In this document: one piece after another, positions 1 to 8,773 of the stretch
How positions within the stretch are numbered: position 1 is the first letter of the stretch
Layout: every line of letters starts with the position of its first letter
Origin: Micrococcaceae bacterium Sec5.1
GTDB taxonomy: Bacteria > Actinomycetota > Actinomycetes > Actinomycetales > Micrococcaceae
Reading direction: 5' to 3'
Assembly (NCBI GenBank): GCA_039636795.1
Contig: CP143430.1
Span: 4,092,001 to 4,156,000, forward strand
Length of the DNA: 64,000 bases
The notes under the pieces: model-generated
What the model saw: the letters and a program-made list of their open reading frames with translations, nothing else
Told to the model about the DNA's origin: nothing
Database searches by the model: none
Made by a program: the position numbers and the translations under genes

Positions 1-484
1 TGCAAAGGCAAAGCCCAGGTCCTCATGGACCAAGGCTGAAGGGGAACGTCCGCTGGCCGCCACCGGGCAACGCCAGGCCGCGGCCGTCCAGCGCCTGTTG
101 GAAGTGTGGAAGCCGCAACGGATAGTTACCAGCCCGTGGACCCGATGCGTAGCAACCATTGCCCCCTACGCAAAGGCAAGCGGAGCGAAGGTAAAGCTGG
201 TTGAAGCCCTCACTGAGCACAACCACAACCGGTCACCCAGGAAAACTGCCGCCACGGTGGAGGCCCTGTTCGATAAGCAGGTGCCAATCGCTCTTTGCAC
301 GCATCGCCCGGCGTTGCCCACCGTGTTGAACCAATTAGGCCAGCACATGTCCGCGGCTTTGCGGGGCTTGCTGCCAACGTCCGATCCGTTCCTTTCTCCG
401 GGCGAGGTCATCGTCTGCCACGTGGCCCGTGGCTCTGAGCGGAAGATTGTGTCCGTGGAACAGGTCAAGCCTTTTGACGACTAG
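1..484 (+). CDS. MutT1-like NUDIX hydrolase/histidine phosphatase, C-terminal part
   Basis: The gene enters from the left edge and is open from the first base. The visible 160 residues match the histidine-phosphatase half of actinobacterial MutT1-like proteins, in which an N-terminal NUDIX domain hydrolyses oxidised nucleotides or dinucleoside polyphosphates. The first visible residues are AKAKPRSSW, as expected right after the catalytic RH of an RHAKA motif; base 1 would be the last base of that His codon (inference). Further family marks are TSPWTRC and a second His in CTHRP. The NUDIX domain lies outside the window, so the assignment rests on this half only. Confidence 0.75.
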   Translation, partial: AKAKPRSSWTKAEGERPLAATGQRQAAAVQRLLEVWKPQRIVTSPWTRCVATIAPYAKASGAKVKLVEALTEHNHNRSPRKTAATVEALFDKQVPIALCTHRPALPTVLNQLGQHMSAALRGLLPTSDPFLSPGEVIVCHVARGSERKIVSVEQVKPFDD

Positions 485-572
485 CCACGAACAGACGTCG
501 CGCCGGGATCGGTGACGAGACACTCATCGATCTACTGAGGGCCCGCATGGTCGAAACCAGTAAGCTGGACTC

Positions 573-1376
573 GTGAGCATCCCCACCCCGTATGAAGACC
601 TCCTGCGCGACGTCATGGCCAACGGCACGCACAAGTCGGACCGCACCGGAACCGGAACGCGAAGCGTCTTCGGCCGCCAATTGCGCTTCGACCTCAGCGA
701 AAGCTTCCCGCTCATCACCACCAAGCGGGTCCACTTCAAATCCGTGGCAGTGGAGCTCCTGTGGTTCCTTCGCGGCGATTCGAACGTGAAGTGGATGCAG
801 GACCAAGGCGTTTCCATCTGGGACGAATGGGCGGATGCGGACGGCGAACTCGGCCCCGTGTACGGTGTGCAGTGGCGCAGCTGGCCCACGCCCGACGGTG
901 GGCACATCGACCAAATCTCCGAGCTCATGGCCAATCTGGCTGCCAACCCGGATTCCCGGCGACACATCGTCTCCGCCTGGAACGTGGCCGAGCTCAAGGA
1001 CATGGCGCTGCCGCCCTGCCACGCGTTCTTTCAGTTCTACGTAGCCGACGGCAAGTTGTCCTGCCAGCTGTACCAGCGCTCTGCGGACACCTTCCTCGGG
1101 GTCCCCTTCAACATCGCCTCCTACGCTTTGCTGACATGCATGGTCGCACAACAATTGGGTCTTCAGCCCGGGGAGTTCGTCTGGACGGGCGGCGACGTCC
1201 ATATTTACGACAACCACGTGGAGCAGGTCACCGAGCAGCTCGCCCGTGAACCGTACGAGTATCCGCAGCTGAAAATCCTGCGCAAGCCGGACTCCATCTT
1301 CGACTACACGCTGGATGACTTTGAAGTTGTTGGCTATCGGCACCACCCCACCATCAAGGCGCCGATCGCGGTATGA
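573..1376 (+). CDS. thyA: thymidylate synthase
   Basis: This enzyme converts dUMP and methylene-tetrahydrofolate to dTMP and dihydrofolate. The 267-residue length is normal for ThyA. The catalytic Cys is C149 in [12 protein letters not shown], and the downstream QRSAD and GDVHIY segments bind dUMP and folate. The start is a GTG at 573, which gives the family-typical N-terminus ([10 protein letters not shown]). The last codons overlap the folA start as ATGA, so the two are translationally coupled and the dihydrofolate made here is recycled by the next gene. Confidence 0.98.
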   Translation: MSIPTPYEDLLRDVMANGTHKSDRTGTGTRSVFGRQLRFDLSESFPLITTKRVHFKSVAVELLWFLRGDSNVKWMQDQGVSIWDEWADADGELGPVYGVQWRSWPTPDGGHIDQISELMANLAANPDSRRHIVSAWNVAELKDMALPPCHAFFQFYVADGKLSCQLYQRSADTFLGVPFNIASYALLTCMVAQQLGLQPGEFVWTGGDVHIYDNHVEQVTEQLAREPYEYPQLKILRKPDSIFDYTLDDFEVVGYRHHPTIKAPIAV

Positions 1377-1972
1377 GCACTCCTCCATCCGACGCTCCTT
1401 CCCAGCTTCCCGGCGTCATCTTCACCCAGGAAACCGCGGCCAAAATGACCGGCATCGGCATGATCTGGGCCCAGACCACATCCGGTGTGATTGGCAAGGA
1501 CGGCTCCATGCCGTGGCACCTCCCCGAGGACCTCAAGCACTTCAGCCAGCTGACCACGGGACACCCCGTCATCATGGGCCGCAAGACCTGGGAATCGTTC
1601 CCGGACAAGTACCGGCCTCTGCCCGGGCGCACCAACATTGTGGTGACCCGCCACCCGGAGTGGGCTTCTACGCCTGAGGCCGAGGGCGCCGTCGTGGTTT
1701 CCTCGCTGGACGCAGCCTTGCTGGAATCCCAGTTCGCACCCGGTGGCCAGAAGGTTTGGATCATCGGCGGCGGCCAGATTTTTGAACAGTCGATGGGGAT
1801 TGCCAACGTTGCCGTCGTCACCATCATCGACGCCGACCTCGACGGCGATACGTTCGCGCCTGAACTCGGCGACGACTGGACCTTTGATACTGCCGCGCCC
1901 GCCGAGGGCTGGCTGACGGCCAAGAACGGCACACAATACCGGTTCACCACGTGGCGCCGGACGGAAAGCTAG
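1373..1972 (+). CDS. folA: dihydrofolate reductase
   Basis: This NADPH-dependent enzyme reduces dihydrofolate to tetrahydrofolate, closing the cycle opened by the upstream thyA. Family marks are [22 protein letters not shown] with the catalytic acid at D53, and [11 protein letters not shown]. The ATG at 1373 overlaps the thyA stop (ATGA). It gives a protein about 25-28 residues longer at the N-terminus than typical DHFRs; an internal ATG at 1445 would give the usual start just before GIGMIWAQ. The coupled start is preferred because of the overlap, but the N-terminus is uncertain. Confidence 0.95.
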   Translation: MSTPPSDAPSQLPGVIFTQETAAKMTGIGMIWAQTTSGVIGKDGSMPWHLPEDLKHFSQLTTGHPVIMGRKTWESFPDKYRPLPGRTNIVVTRHPEWASTPEAEGAVVVSSLDAALLESQFAPGGQKVWIIGGGQIFEQSMGIANVAVVTIIDADLDGDTFAPELGDDWTFDTAAPAEGWLTAKNGTQYRFTTWRRTES

Positions 1973-1982
1973 GAACGCCTGC

Positions 1983-2204
1983 ATGCTGAAGAAACCCGAA
2001 ACATTGTTCGTGCTGGGATACATGCTGCTGCCGCTTTTCGCGCTGATCTCAGCCATTGTTGGACTGACAATGATTCTTGGCGGCAACCGCATCCTAGGCA
2101 TCATTGTCTTGATCGTGGTCACGCAGGTCTTCACGTTCGGTGCGTTCTTTGCCTTGCGCAAGCGCAAAGCCGTCCTGCTGCAGGAGCCCGACGCCGGGAG
2201 CTAG
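1983..2204 (+). CDS. small two-helix membrane protein
   Basis: A 73-residue protein with two hydrophobic segments (about residues 8-31 and 37-58) and a basic stretch RKRKA after the second helix, which points to a cytoplasmic C-terminus. It follows folA by 10 bases and is probably in the same transcript. I do not recognise a named family with a known function, and nothing in the sequence indicates catalysis. It may be a small envelope protein conserved among Arthrobacter relatives (inference). Confidence 0.7.
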   Translation: MLKKPETLFVLGYMLLPLFALISAIVGLTMILGGNRILGIIVLIVVTQVFTFGAFFALRKRKAVLLQEPDAGS

Positions 2205-2312
2205 GCTCTGCGTGCCGGCTTGCCTGCCGCTGTGGGCGAGTGCCGGCGTCGTGCATTGCGTGCGTGACGTAACCAACAGCGGCACTTTGCTGCGAAAGTT
2301 TAGACTGGGTAA

Positions 2313-3455
2313 ATGACTACAGCAGCTAATCCGTCCGTTGGACTGGTCGGTTGGCGTGGCATGGTCGGCTCCGTCCTGATGCAACGTATGCAGGACGAGA
2401 ACGACTTCGCCAACATCAACCCGGTATTTTTCTCCACCTCGAACGCAGGAGGTGCCGCCCCTTCCTTTGCTGACGGGGCTGGCAAGCTCGAGGACGCGTT
2501 CGATATTGAGACGCTTGCCAAGCTGCCGATTATTGTCACCGCCCAAGGTGGCGACTACACCAAGCAGGTTCACGGCGAACTCCGTAGCCGCGGCTGGGAT
2601 GGCCTCTGGATCGATGCTGCCTCCACCCTGCGCATGAATGACGACTCGATCATCGTGCTCGACCCCATCAACCGCGACGTCATCGACGCCGGCCTGTCCG
2701 GCGGCGTGAAGGACTACATCGGCGGCAACTGTACGGTTTCCTGCATGCTCATGGGCCTTGGCGGACTGTTCAAGAACAACCTGGTCGAATGGGGCACCTC
2801 CATGACGTACCAGGCTGCCTCCGGCGGCGGCGCCCGCCACATGCGCGAGCTCCTGAACCAATTCGGCACCCTCAACAACGAGGTAAGCAGCGAACTGCAG
2901 GATCCGGCCTCGGCCATCCTGGAAATCGACCACAAGGTCCTCGCTGCCCAGCGCACTGGCGTTGACGCTACCCAGTTTGGCGTTCCGCTGGCTGGCTCAC
3001 TGATTCCCTGGATCGATGCCGACCTCGGCAACGGCCAGTCCAAGGAAGAGTGGAAGGCTGGAGTGGAGACGAACAAGATCCTCGGAACGGGCAAGGGCAC
3101 CGCGGGCAAGAACCACATCGCCATGGACGGCCTGTGCATCCGCATCGGCGCCATGCGTTCCCACTCCCAGGCCCTCACACTCAAGCTGCGCGAAGACCTG
3201 TCCGTCACGGAGATCGAAAACCTCCTGGCCAAGGACAACGAGTGGGCCAAGGTTGTTCCGAATACCAAGGAAGCCTCCATGGCGGACCTCACTCCTGTGG
3301 CTGCCTCCGGCACCCTTGACATTCCCGTTGGCCGTATCCGCAAGCTCGAAATGGGCCCGGAGTACATCAGCGCCTTCACCGTGGGCGATCAGCTCCTCTG
3401 GGGTGCAGCTGAGCCGCTGCGCCGCATGCTGAACATCGTGACGGGCAAGCTCTAG
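2313..3455 (+). CDS. asd: aspartate-semialdehyde dehydrogenase
   Basis: This enzyme reduces aspartyl phosphate to aspartate semialdehyde in the lysine, methionine, threonine and diaminopimelate pathway. The N-terminal NADP-binding motif [17 protein letters not shown] and the active-site Cys C140 in GGNCTVSCM closely follow the Gram-negative (E. coli) Asd type. [13 protein letters not shown] supplies substrate-binding Arg and His. At 380 residues it is slightly longer than E. coli Asd. No aspartokinase gene is adjacent. Transcription probably ends in the strong hairpin just downstream. Confidence 0.96.
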   Translation: MTTAANPSVGLVGWRGMVGSVLMQRMQDENDFANINPVFFSTSNAGGAAPSFADGAGKLEDAFDIETLAKLPIIVTAQGGDYTKQVHGELRSRGWDGLWIDAASTLRMNDDSIIVLDPINRDVIDAGLSGGVKDYIGGNCTVSCMLMGLGGLFKNNLVEWGTSMTYQAASGGGARHMRELLNQFGTLNNEVSSELQDPASAILEIDHKVLAAQRTGVDATQFGVPLAGSLIPWIDADLGNGQSKEEWKAGVETNKILGTGKGTAGKNHIAMDGLCIRIGAMRSHSQALTLKLREDLSVTEIENLLAKDNEWAKVVPNTKEASMADLTPVAASGTLDIPVGRIRKLEMGPEYISAFTVGDQLLWGAAEPLRRMLNIVTGKL

Positions 3456-3472
3456 GCCCTTTCCGCGCTTCT

Positions 3473-3524
3473 ACGTCGTCAACCCGCTGTTCCGTTGCTG
3501 CCCAGCAACGGAACAGCGGGTTTT
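3473..3524. terminator. long-stem intergenic palindrome, repeat family A copy 1
   Basis: A perfect 20-bp stem (3481-3500 with 3503-3522) with a 2-base loop, followed by T's. It lies between the convergent asd and the frameshifted minus-strand gene, whose last codons run through it. The core AACCCGCT[G/A]TTCCGTTG, preceded by ACGTCGT, recurs at 61735-61792. It would act as a bidirectional terminator. Confidence 0.85.
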
Positions 3525-4473
3525 CTACGTTCTACCCGTGGTACGTCCAGCGCCTCCTTGAGCTTCCGGTCCACGTCCCAAGGCCGGCTGAGATCGTCCC
3601 ATTCGATGCGGACCACTTTCCACCCCTGGGCTTGGAGTGCCTTCTCCCGCCTGCGCTCCTCGAAAATCACTTCCTCCGTTGGTGCGTACTCGAAGTACTT
3701 GGCACGGCCATCAAACTCCAGAATCACTTTCTGCTGCTCCCAGCCAAAATCTCCGCGATAGTTGCCCAGTGGCGTCGCGACATCCAACTGCAACACGGCG
3801 CCCACTTATCCAAAAGCACCCGGGTGCGGGTCTCCCCGACGGATTCGGAACTTGCATCCATGAACCCCAAGACACGGCGCAGTCGACGGGTGCCACGGGT
3901 GATCCTGCCGTTGTCCAGATAATCCTGCATCTTCCCGGGATCTGCGCCGAGACGAAGAGCATGATCGGCAATGACAACCGCCCGTTCAAAGTCCAGCGTC
4001 CGTGCACAATCGATCGCCGTGCGCTCCAGAGTCGTGGTCTGCGCCGGTCTCTGCCATGGCGTCTGCACTTGAACAATCTCGTCAGGGACCAGACATCCCG
4101 CATGGGCTGCGACGTCGCTTCCCGAACTTGCCTTAGCCGGGGAGAAGGGCGTCGTCACGTGTACCAGCGGCCCGCCCTCCCACTCGTGGCAACCGTGGAG
4201 GCGGGCGGCGCTTACATGGCTGTAGATACTTCCACCCAGAGTGCTGCACTGGTGGGCCTGGATCCGCAGCAGGTCCTGTTCCCAAGGTTTGCTTCGGCGC
4301 CATTGATCCATGCGCACGTACGCACCCCGCCTCAACCTGAGGAGCTTTCGATTCCGAACACCGGCCGTGAGGACGCGGTCGCCGAGGCCGCCGCCAACGA
4401 GCTCGGGAGTCGAGGCCACTGGGGATTCCGGCCAGTGTGCAGTGATCAGGGCATCGAGTTTTCGTAGTTGCAT
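3479..4473 (-). pseudogene. frameshifted AbiEi-like/DUF559 endonuclease-domain protein
   Basis: Two overlapping minus-strand frames together make one protein of a common actinobacterial type: an AbiEi-antitoxin-like N-terminal region (from ATG at 4473) and a C-terminal DUF559/Vsr-like nuclease domain with VILEFDGRAKYFEY and GWKVVRIEWDDL. The N-terminal frame reads TRVLLDKW and then goes off-family. The C-terminal frame resumes as GAVLQLDVATPLG from about 3805. Adding one base after the AAG codon near 3803-3807 restores an unbroken LLDKLGAVLQLDV. A one-base deletion or a sequencing error would explain this equally well. An intact relative lies at 46778-47698. Confidence 0.8.
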
Positions 4474-4545
4474 GGGACTATCGTGGCCAACATCTGCGCC
4501 CCGTTTGCAGGGCCTGAGAACCGTATGTGGACAACTTCGTTGGGG

Positions 4546-4585
4546 AGCCGCTTATTCGTTGTTGGCCAACCACTTAATAGCGGCT
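4546..4585. repeat. imperfect 40-bp palindrome
   Basis: Arms AGCCGCTTATT and AATAGCGGCT surround a TTGGCCAA centre, with one extra T in the left arm. It lies in the 206-base gap between the frameshifted gene and the AlkZ-like gene, both on the minus strand. It may act as a terminator of the AlkZ-like gene or as an operator; there is no T-tract. Confidence 0.4.
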
Positions 4586-4679
4586 AAGCAACGGGCTAGG
4601 ACGGTGTCAGGAGAGTGTCGGTGCCATGACAGGGCGGGCTGGGGCAGGACAGGCTGGCTGGCTGGGACAGGGCCGGGCC

Positions 4680-5822
4680 TCAGCCCGCCATGAACTTCAA
4701 GTAAGCCCGCCCCTGCGCCTGGAACGAACGCTCCGCAGCCGGCCCCAGCTGCCCTTCGAACGGCTCAGGAACAACGCCGGGCGCCTTGCCGTTGCCGGTC
4801 CTTGCCCAAGTGCCCACCACTTCTCCCCCGGCCACGATGATTCGCTTGAACACGCCGTTCTTGCCCGGCACCACCAATTCAGCATGCTCGGGCGCGAGGA
4901 CGAGGCTCCGGTCCTGGTAACCGAGCAGGAATTCATCGAAGCCAGGAAGAGCCAGCAAGGCGCGCGAGCCGGGGACGCCGTCGTCGAGCAGTGCTGCTGT
5001 TTCAGGCGAAAGCCAATAGCTGGCACCGCCGAAGGGCAGCTCCACCAGCCGGTCCTGAATTGAGGCGAGGGCCTTGCGCGCTTCCGTGAGCGGCACTTGG
5101 CTCCACCAGGCAAAATCCTTCACCGTCGCAGGTCCGTGGCTCCGGACGTAACGCAAGAGGAGCTCCTCGATGCCTTCCTCGCGATCAAGGTCCCTGGAAT
5201 CCTTGATCCACTCGTCGAAGGGCACAAACAACTGTTGGACGCCTACTTTGCCGCGTGAACCAGCCATGGGTCCTTGCACGAGCCACGCACGCTGGCACAG
5301 GCTCCCGAGCAGATGGATGCCACGCTGGGCCTTGGTGATCTGGCCGGCTTCCTCGAAGGCTTCAAAGAGCTGCTCGCGCGTGGCGCCGCGTCCGCCGTCG
5401 GCCGTCTTGAGGGACTCCAGCGTCTTGAGTGCGATGTCCCGGCAATGGCTGATGTCCTCGGCGGTGATGCCAAGCTCCCGATGCCGCCCTACCACCAAGT
5501 TCATGAGTCGCGGACTGGTGATTCGCAAGATCCAGCGGAGGTCCTCCGGTGCCAGCAGATGCAGTGTTCCCCGCATTGGCCATGACCGGACTATGGTTCC
5601 GGCGTCAAGGGCCGCGCGGACGTCGGACGCGGCTGATCCGGGGACACGCTGCCCCACAGCCCACAGCGCGGATCCGAGGTCCTGCGCCTGCAAGGCCGTC
5701 ATCCAGCGGACCGCATCCGGCACTGAGGCAAAACCGCCATTGAGTAGGCCTTGGCTGGCAAGCCGAAGGCGGCCCATGACTCGTGGGGTTACAGCAACAG
5801 GACGCGTATCGGGTGCAGGCAT
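4680..5822 (-). CDS. winged-helix (HTH_42) protein, AlkZ/YcaQ-like DNA glycosylase family
   Basis: A 380-residue protein of the winged-helix family that includes AlkZ and YcaQ, glycosylases that excise bulky alkylated or cross-linked bases. The N-terminal part holds TALQAQDLGSALW, in which Q45 and Q47 form the QxQ pattern reported as catalytic in AlkZ-type enzymes. The segments SWPMRGTLHLL and VFKRIIVAGGEVVGTW are also family-typical. The ATG at 5822 gives a start shortly before the first conserved helix. The glycosylase role is inferred from the motif; many members are annotated only as winged-helix proteins. It stands alone, divergent from the next gene. Confidence 0.75.
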   Translation of the reverse strand: MPAPDTRPVAVTPRVMGRLRLASQGLLNGGFASVPDAVRWMTALQAQDLGSALWAVGQRVPGSAASDVRAALDAGTIVRSWPMRGTLHLLAPEDLRWILRITSPRLMNLVVGRHRELGITAEDISHCRDIALKTLESLKTADGGRGATREQLFEAFEEAGQITKAQRGIHLLGSLCQRAWLVQGPMAGSRGKVGVQQLFVPFDEWIKDSRDLDREEGIEELLLRYVRSHGPATVKDFAWWSQVPLTEARKALASIQDRLVELPFGGASYWLSPETAALLDDGVPGSRALLALPGFDEFLLGYQDRSLVLAPEHAELVVPGKNGVFKRIIVAGGEVVGTWARTGNGKAPGVVPEPFEGQLGPAAERSFQAQGRAYLKFMAG

Positions 5823-5908
5823 GCTCCATCCTAAAAGCGCCCTGCCGTTACAGGGAACCTTGCAAGCGCTCCCAGCAGCCTTCCAGCAGCGTTTCCTAGG
5901 ATGGATTC

Positions 5909-6388
5909 ATGCTCTTTGGTGATCTTGCCCCGCTTGTGCGGCCGCTCAGCCGATGGCTGGCGGCGGCCGGCTGGTGCTGCGCCGTCGTCGGGCTTGGAAC
6001 GGGACTCGTTGTGGCCGTTGGTACCGGAGTCAGCCTTACGCCTGCCATGCAAGTCATCCAGATGGCGGGGCTGGTGGCGACTGCCACCGCCGCCCTGCTC
6101 ATCGGTACCGCAGCCGCCATCCAACCTGTTGCCGACCCCGGGGACGACACTCCGGAACCCTGGTTCTACCCCGCGGCCGCAGCACAAGTACGCAGCTTCC
6201 TGCTGGGTGCCATCGTGATGCTCCTGGGCCTGGTGGGCTTCGCCATGGCTGGGCTCTTCATGCCTAGCGGCCCTTCACCGCAAAGTATTGCCTTCAGCCA
6301 GATCTTCTTGCTGGGATCGGTGAGTTGCGGGCTGACCTTCCTGCTGCTCAATAAAGTCCTGCCTATCGCGGTGCGAGGCACACGCTAG
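5909..6388 (+). CDS. four-helix membrane protein of unknown function
   Basis: A 159-residue protein with four hydrophobic segments (about residues 16-38, 46-67, 95-116 and 126-148). The soluble loop between helices 2 and 3 is acidic and proline-rich (PVADPGDDTPEPWF). No signal peptide or catalytic motif is evident and I do not recognise the family. It is divergent from the AlkZ-like gene, with 86 bases between the starts, and convergent with murB. Confidence 0.65.
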   Translation: MLFGDLAPLVRPLSRWLAAAGWCCAVVGLGTGLVVAVGTGVSLTPAMQVIQMAGLVATATAALLIGTAAAIQPVADPGDDTPEPWFYPAAAAQVRSFLLGAIVMLLGLVGFAMAGLFMPSGPSPQSIAFSQIFLLGSVSCGLTFLLLNKVLPIAVRGTR

Positions 6389-6413
6389 TCCCGCCGCGGC
6401 TCGCTGTGTCGCG

Positions 6414-7481
6414 CTAGAGGGAAACGCCGATCAGCAACGGTTCGGGGTGCAGCTCAATGCCGAAGCGATTCACGACGCCGGCACGCACTTCGCGCGCGAT
6501 AGCCACCATATCCGACGCCGAGGCCGAGCCACGGTTGGTGATGGCCAAGGTGTGCTTGGTGGACAAGGATGCCCTGCCACCGGAAACACTGGTTTCATCG
6601 AGTCCGAAACCCTTACCGAATCCCGCGTGATCGATGAGCCAGGCAGCCGAAAGCTTTACCAATCCGTCCTCGCCTGCCGGGTACTTCGGCGCGTTCTCCG
6701 GCAAGGCAGCGGCACGTTCAGCCGGAATGATCGGGTTGGTGAAGAACGAGCCCGTGGAGTAAGTGTCGCGGTCTGCGGCGTCAAGGACCATGCCTTTGGA
6801 CGCGCGGAGCCGGAGGACTTCCCGGCGGACATCGTTGGAGTAGGCACGTTTGCCCGCCTCCACGCCCAGCACGCGGGCGAGTTCACCGTATCGGATGGGG
6901 GCGCTCATTCGTCCCAGCGGCAATTGGAACTCAACAGTCAGCACCACGTAGCGCGGAGAACCTTCCACCGTGGTCTGCTTCAGGATGGAATCCCGGTAGC
7001 CAAACTTGAGTTCTGAATTGGTGAACGTCTGAACTGTATTGCGTTGCCGGTCCCAGGTCCGCACGGCGGCGATGGTTTGCGAGACGTCCGCACCATACGC
7101 GCCCACGTTCTGCACCGGCGTGGCACCTGTGGCCCCCGGGATGCCGGACAGAGCCTCAAGGCCGGACCAAGCATGCAGGACCGAGTGCTCCACCAGTGCA
7201 TCCCAATTATGGCCGGCCTGAACCACCACGGACACGCCGCCGCAACTGTCTTCCGAGTCCACAGTGAAGCCCTCGGACGCAATCTTCAGGACGGTGCCGG
7301 GGTAGCCCTCGTCCGAGATCAGGAGGTTGGAACCGCCGCCAATGATGAGGAGTTTCTCGCCCGCAGCGTCAGCGGAGCGCACGGCGTCGATGATTTCAGC
7401 CTCGGTACGGGCCTCTACATAGTTTCCTGCGGGGCCGCCGACGGCAGCCGTGGTCAGGTGGGAAAGCAGTGTCTGGGTCAC
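6414..7481 (-). CDS. murB: UDP-N-acetylenolpyruvoylglucosamine reductase
   Basis: This FAD enzyme makes UDP-N-acetylmuramate for peptidoglycan synthesis. The 355 residues carry the FAD-binding GGGSNLL (48-54), SGIPGATGATPVQNVGAYG, and the catalytic serine S245 in STGSFFTNP. These are marks of MurB; a conserved C-terminal substrate segment (LHPEPLLIG) ends the protein. It lies 37 bases after hadB on the same strand, so it is probably cotranscribed with the hadAB-like genes, an arrangement also seen around murB in mycobacteria. Confidence 0.97.
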   Translation of the reverse strand: MTQTLLSHLTTAAVGGPAGNYVEARTEAEIIDAVRSADAAGEKLLIIGGGSNLLISDEGYPGTVLKIASEGFTVDSEDSCGGVSVVVQAGHNWDALVEHSVLHAWSGLEALSGIPGATGATPVQNVGAYGADVSQTIAAVRTWDRQRNTVQTFTNSELKFGYRDSILKQTTVEGSPRYVVLTVEFQLPLGRMSAPIRYGELARVLGVEAGKRAYSNDVRREVLRLRASKGMVLDAADRDTYSTGSFFTNPIIPAERAAALPENAPKYPAGEDGLVKLSAAWLIDHAGFGKGFGLDETSVSGGRASLSTKHTLAITNRGSASASDMVAIAREVRAGVVNRFGIELHPEPLLIGVSL

Positions 7482-7518
7482 CCATCAAGCCTAACGGGGA
7501 TTGAACTGCTCACTTGGT

Positions 7519-7956
7519 TCAAGAGACCTTGACGACTGCTTGGGACTTCATGAGGACTTTCTGCCCGGCGGCTACAACGGTGAGGTCGATGCGCGCGGTG
7601 CCGGCCTCGGCGTCGAGCGCTCCCACTACACCGGTGACATCGATAACGGCACCGGCCTCGTCCGTTCCGGTGGTGTCAGTGACCAGGACCGGCTTGGTGA
7701 AGCGCGTCTGGTAATCAACGACGGCGGCGGGGTCCCCTGCCCAGTCGCTCACAAGCTGCACCGCCGAGCCCATGGTGAACATACCGTGGGCAATCACGCC
7801 GGGCAGCTCAACGGAGGTCGCAAAAGCTTCATTCCAGTGGATGGGGTTGAAGTCCCCCGAAGCGCCTGCGTACCTGACCAGGTCCTGGCGGGTGACCTCA
7901 ATGCTGCGGGTGCCGATTTCCTGGCCGACCGTCAGTTCTTCGAATTTCGGGCTCAT
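7519..7956 (-). CDS. MaoC-like (R)-hydroxyacyl dehydratase, HadB-type
   Basis: A 145-residue hotdog-fold hydratase. The hydratase-2 signature GDFNPIHWN is present with the likely catalytic pair D35 and H40, so this is the active subunit of a HadA-HadB heterodimer. In mycobacteria such enzymes dehydrate hydroxyacyl-ACP during FAS-II elongation. Arthrobacter-type bacteria do not make mycolates, so the physiological substrate here is unclear. It starts 2 bases after the hadA-like stop codon, consistent with coupled expression. Confidence 0.88.
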   Translation of the reverse strand: MSPKFEELTVGQEIGTRSIEVTRQDLVRYAGASGDFNPIHWNEAFATSVELPGVIAHGMFTMGSAVQLVSDWAGDPAAVVDYQTRFTKPVLVTDTTGTDEAGAVIDVTGVVGALDAEAGTARIDLTVVAAGQKVLMKSQAVVKVS

Positions 7957-7958
7957 GG

Positions 7959-8420
7959 TTACTGTCCCTCTCCGCGGACCAGGATGGACGAGGTGGTGGT
8001 GGCTACTTTTTCACGGTCATCGTTGCCGTCGAGGGCGAAAATCTCCGAGCGCGTTGTGATCATCGCGCCGCCGCCCATGGCCCGTACTCCGTCAACATGC
8101 AGTTCAGCCACGAGGCGGTCCCCGGCCACAATGGCGCGGTGATGGGTAAAGCGCTGGTCCGCGTGGACCACGCGGGAGAAGTCGATGCCGGACTCGGGGT
8201 CCTCCACAAGCTGGGCGTCGGCGCGCTGGGCAACAATGATGGCAAACGTCGGCGGGGCTACAAGATCGCTGTGGCCCATGGCACGTGCTGTCTCAACATC
8301 GAAGTGCGCAGGATTGCTGGCCTTCACGGCCTTCGCAAATTCGCGGATCTTCTCACGGCCGACGTCGTAAACCTCTGCGGCAGGGTAGCTTCGGCCCTGC
8401 AGGTCCGGATTGATACTCAT
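7959..8420 (-). CDS. MaoC-like dehydratase partner subunit, HadA-type
   Basis: A 153-residue FAS1-type dehydratase N-terminal-domain protein. It has the hotdog fold pattern but lacks the D-x4-H catalytic pair: the corresponding segment reads ASNPAHFD. This is usual for HadA, which binds substrate while HadB supplies catalysis. The order hadA-hadB-murB on one strand supports a functional unit. The start ATG at 8420 gives the expected N-terminus MSINPDLQGRSYP. Confidence 0.85.
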   Translation of the reverse strand: MSINPDLQGRSYPAAEVYDVGREKIREFAKAVKASNPAHFDVETARAMGHSDLVAPPTFAIIVAQRADAQLVEDPESGIDFSRVVHADQRFTHHRAIVAGDRLVAELHVDGVRAMGGGAMITTRSEIFALDGNDDREKVATTTSSILVRGEGQ

Positions 8421-8463
8421 GGTCCAACCCTATCGGGCCAGCGGACCCCAGGTGGTGTTGCGA

Positions 8464-8688
8464 CTACTTCTTGTAGCTCTTGCGGATCTTCTGGCCGCGA
8501 ACTACGAGCCCTGTGACATGGAGCAGCAGCCCCACGCCGATCACGGGCAGGGAGGCAATGGCCAATCCCTGGTTCCCGGTTGTGTTTCCGGCGATGGAAA
8601 GGATGAGCCCGACGGCGATGAGCCCCATGGCGCTGAAAACCAGCGTTTTGTAGGCGGTGGACGAGGTGGCCCAGAATTCGTTCAGCAC
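8464..8688 (-). CDS. small two-helix membrane protein (possibly DUF3188)
   Basis: A 74-residue protein with two hydrophobic helices (about residues 16-34 and 43-62) and a basic C-terminal tail RGQKIRKSYKK, suggesting the tail faces the cytoplasm. It uses a GTG start at 8688. It resembles small actinobacterial membrane proteins grouped as DUF3188, recalled rather than checked. Function is unknown. It lies 43 bases upstream of the HadA-type gene on the same strand. Confidence 0.6.
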   Translation of the reverse strand: MLNEFWATSSTAYKTLVFSAMGLIAVGLILSIAGNTTGNQGLAIASLPVIGVGLLLHVTGLVVRGQKIRKSYKK

Positions 8689-8773
8689 CGTCCAAGTCTA
8701 CCGGTGCCCGTTGCGGGGCCCGCTCTACGCCCCAAAACCCATTAATAGCCCGCACACCAGGTCCCACAAGGAA

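Noticed and set aside
465..1388. A 307-codon minus-strand frame over thyA
   Set aside because: Antisense shadow of thyA, which has a perfect active site.
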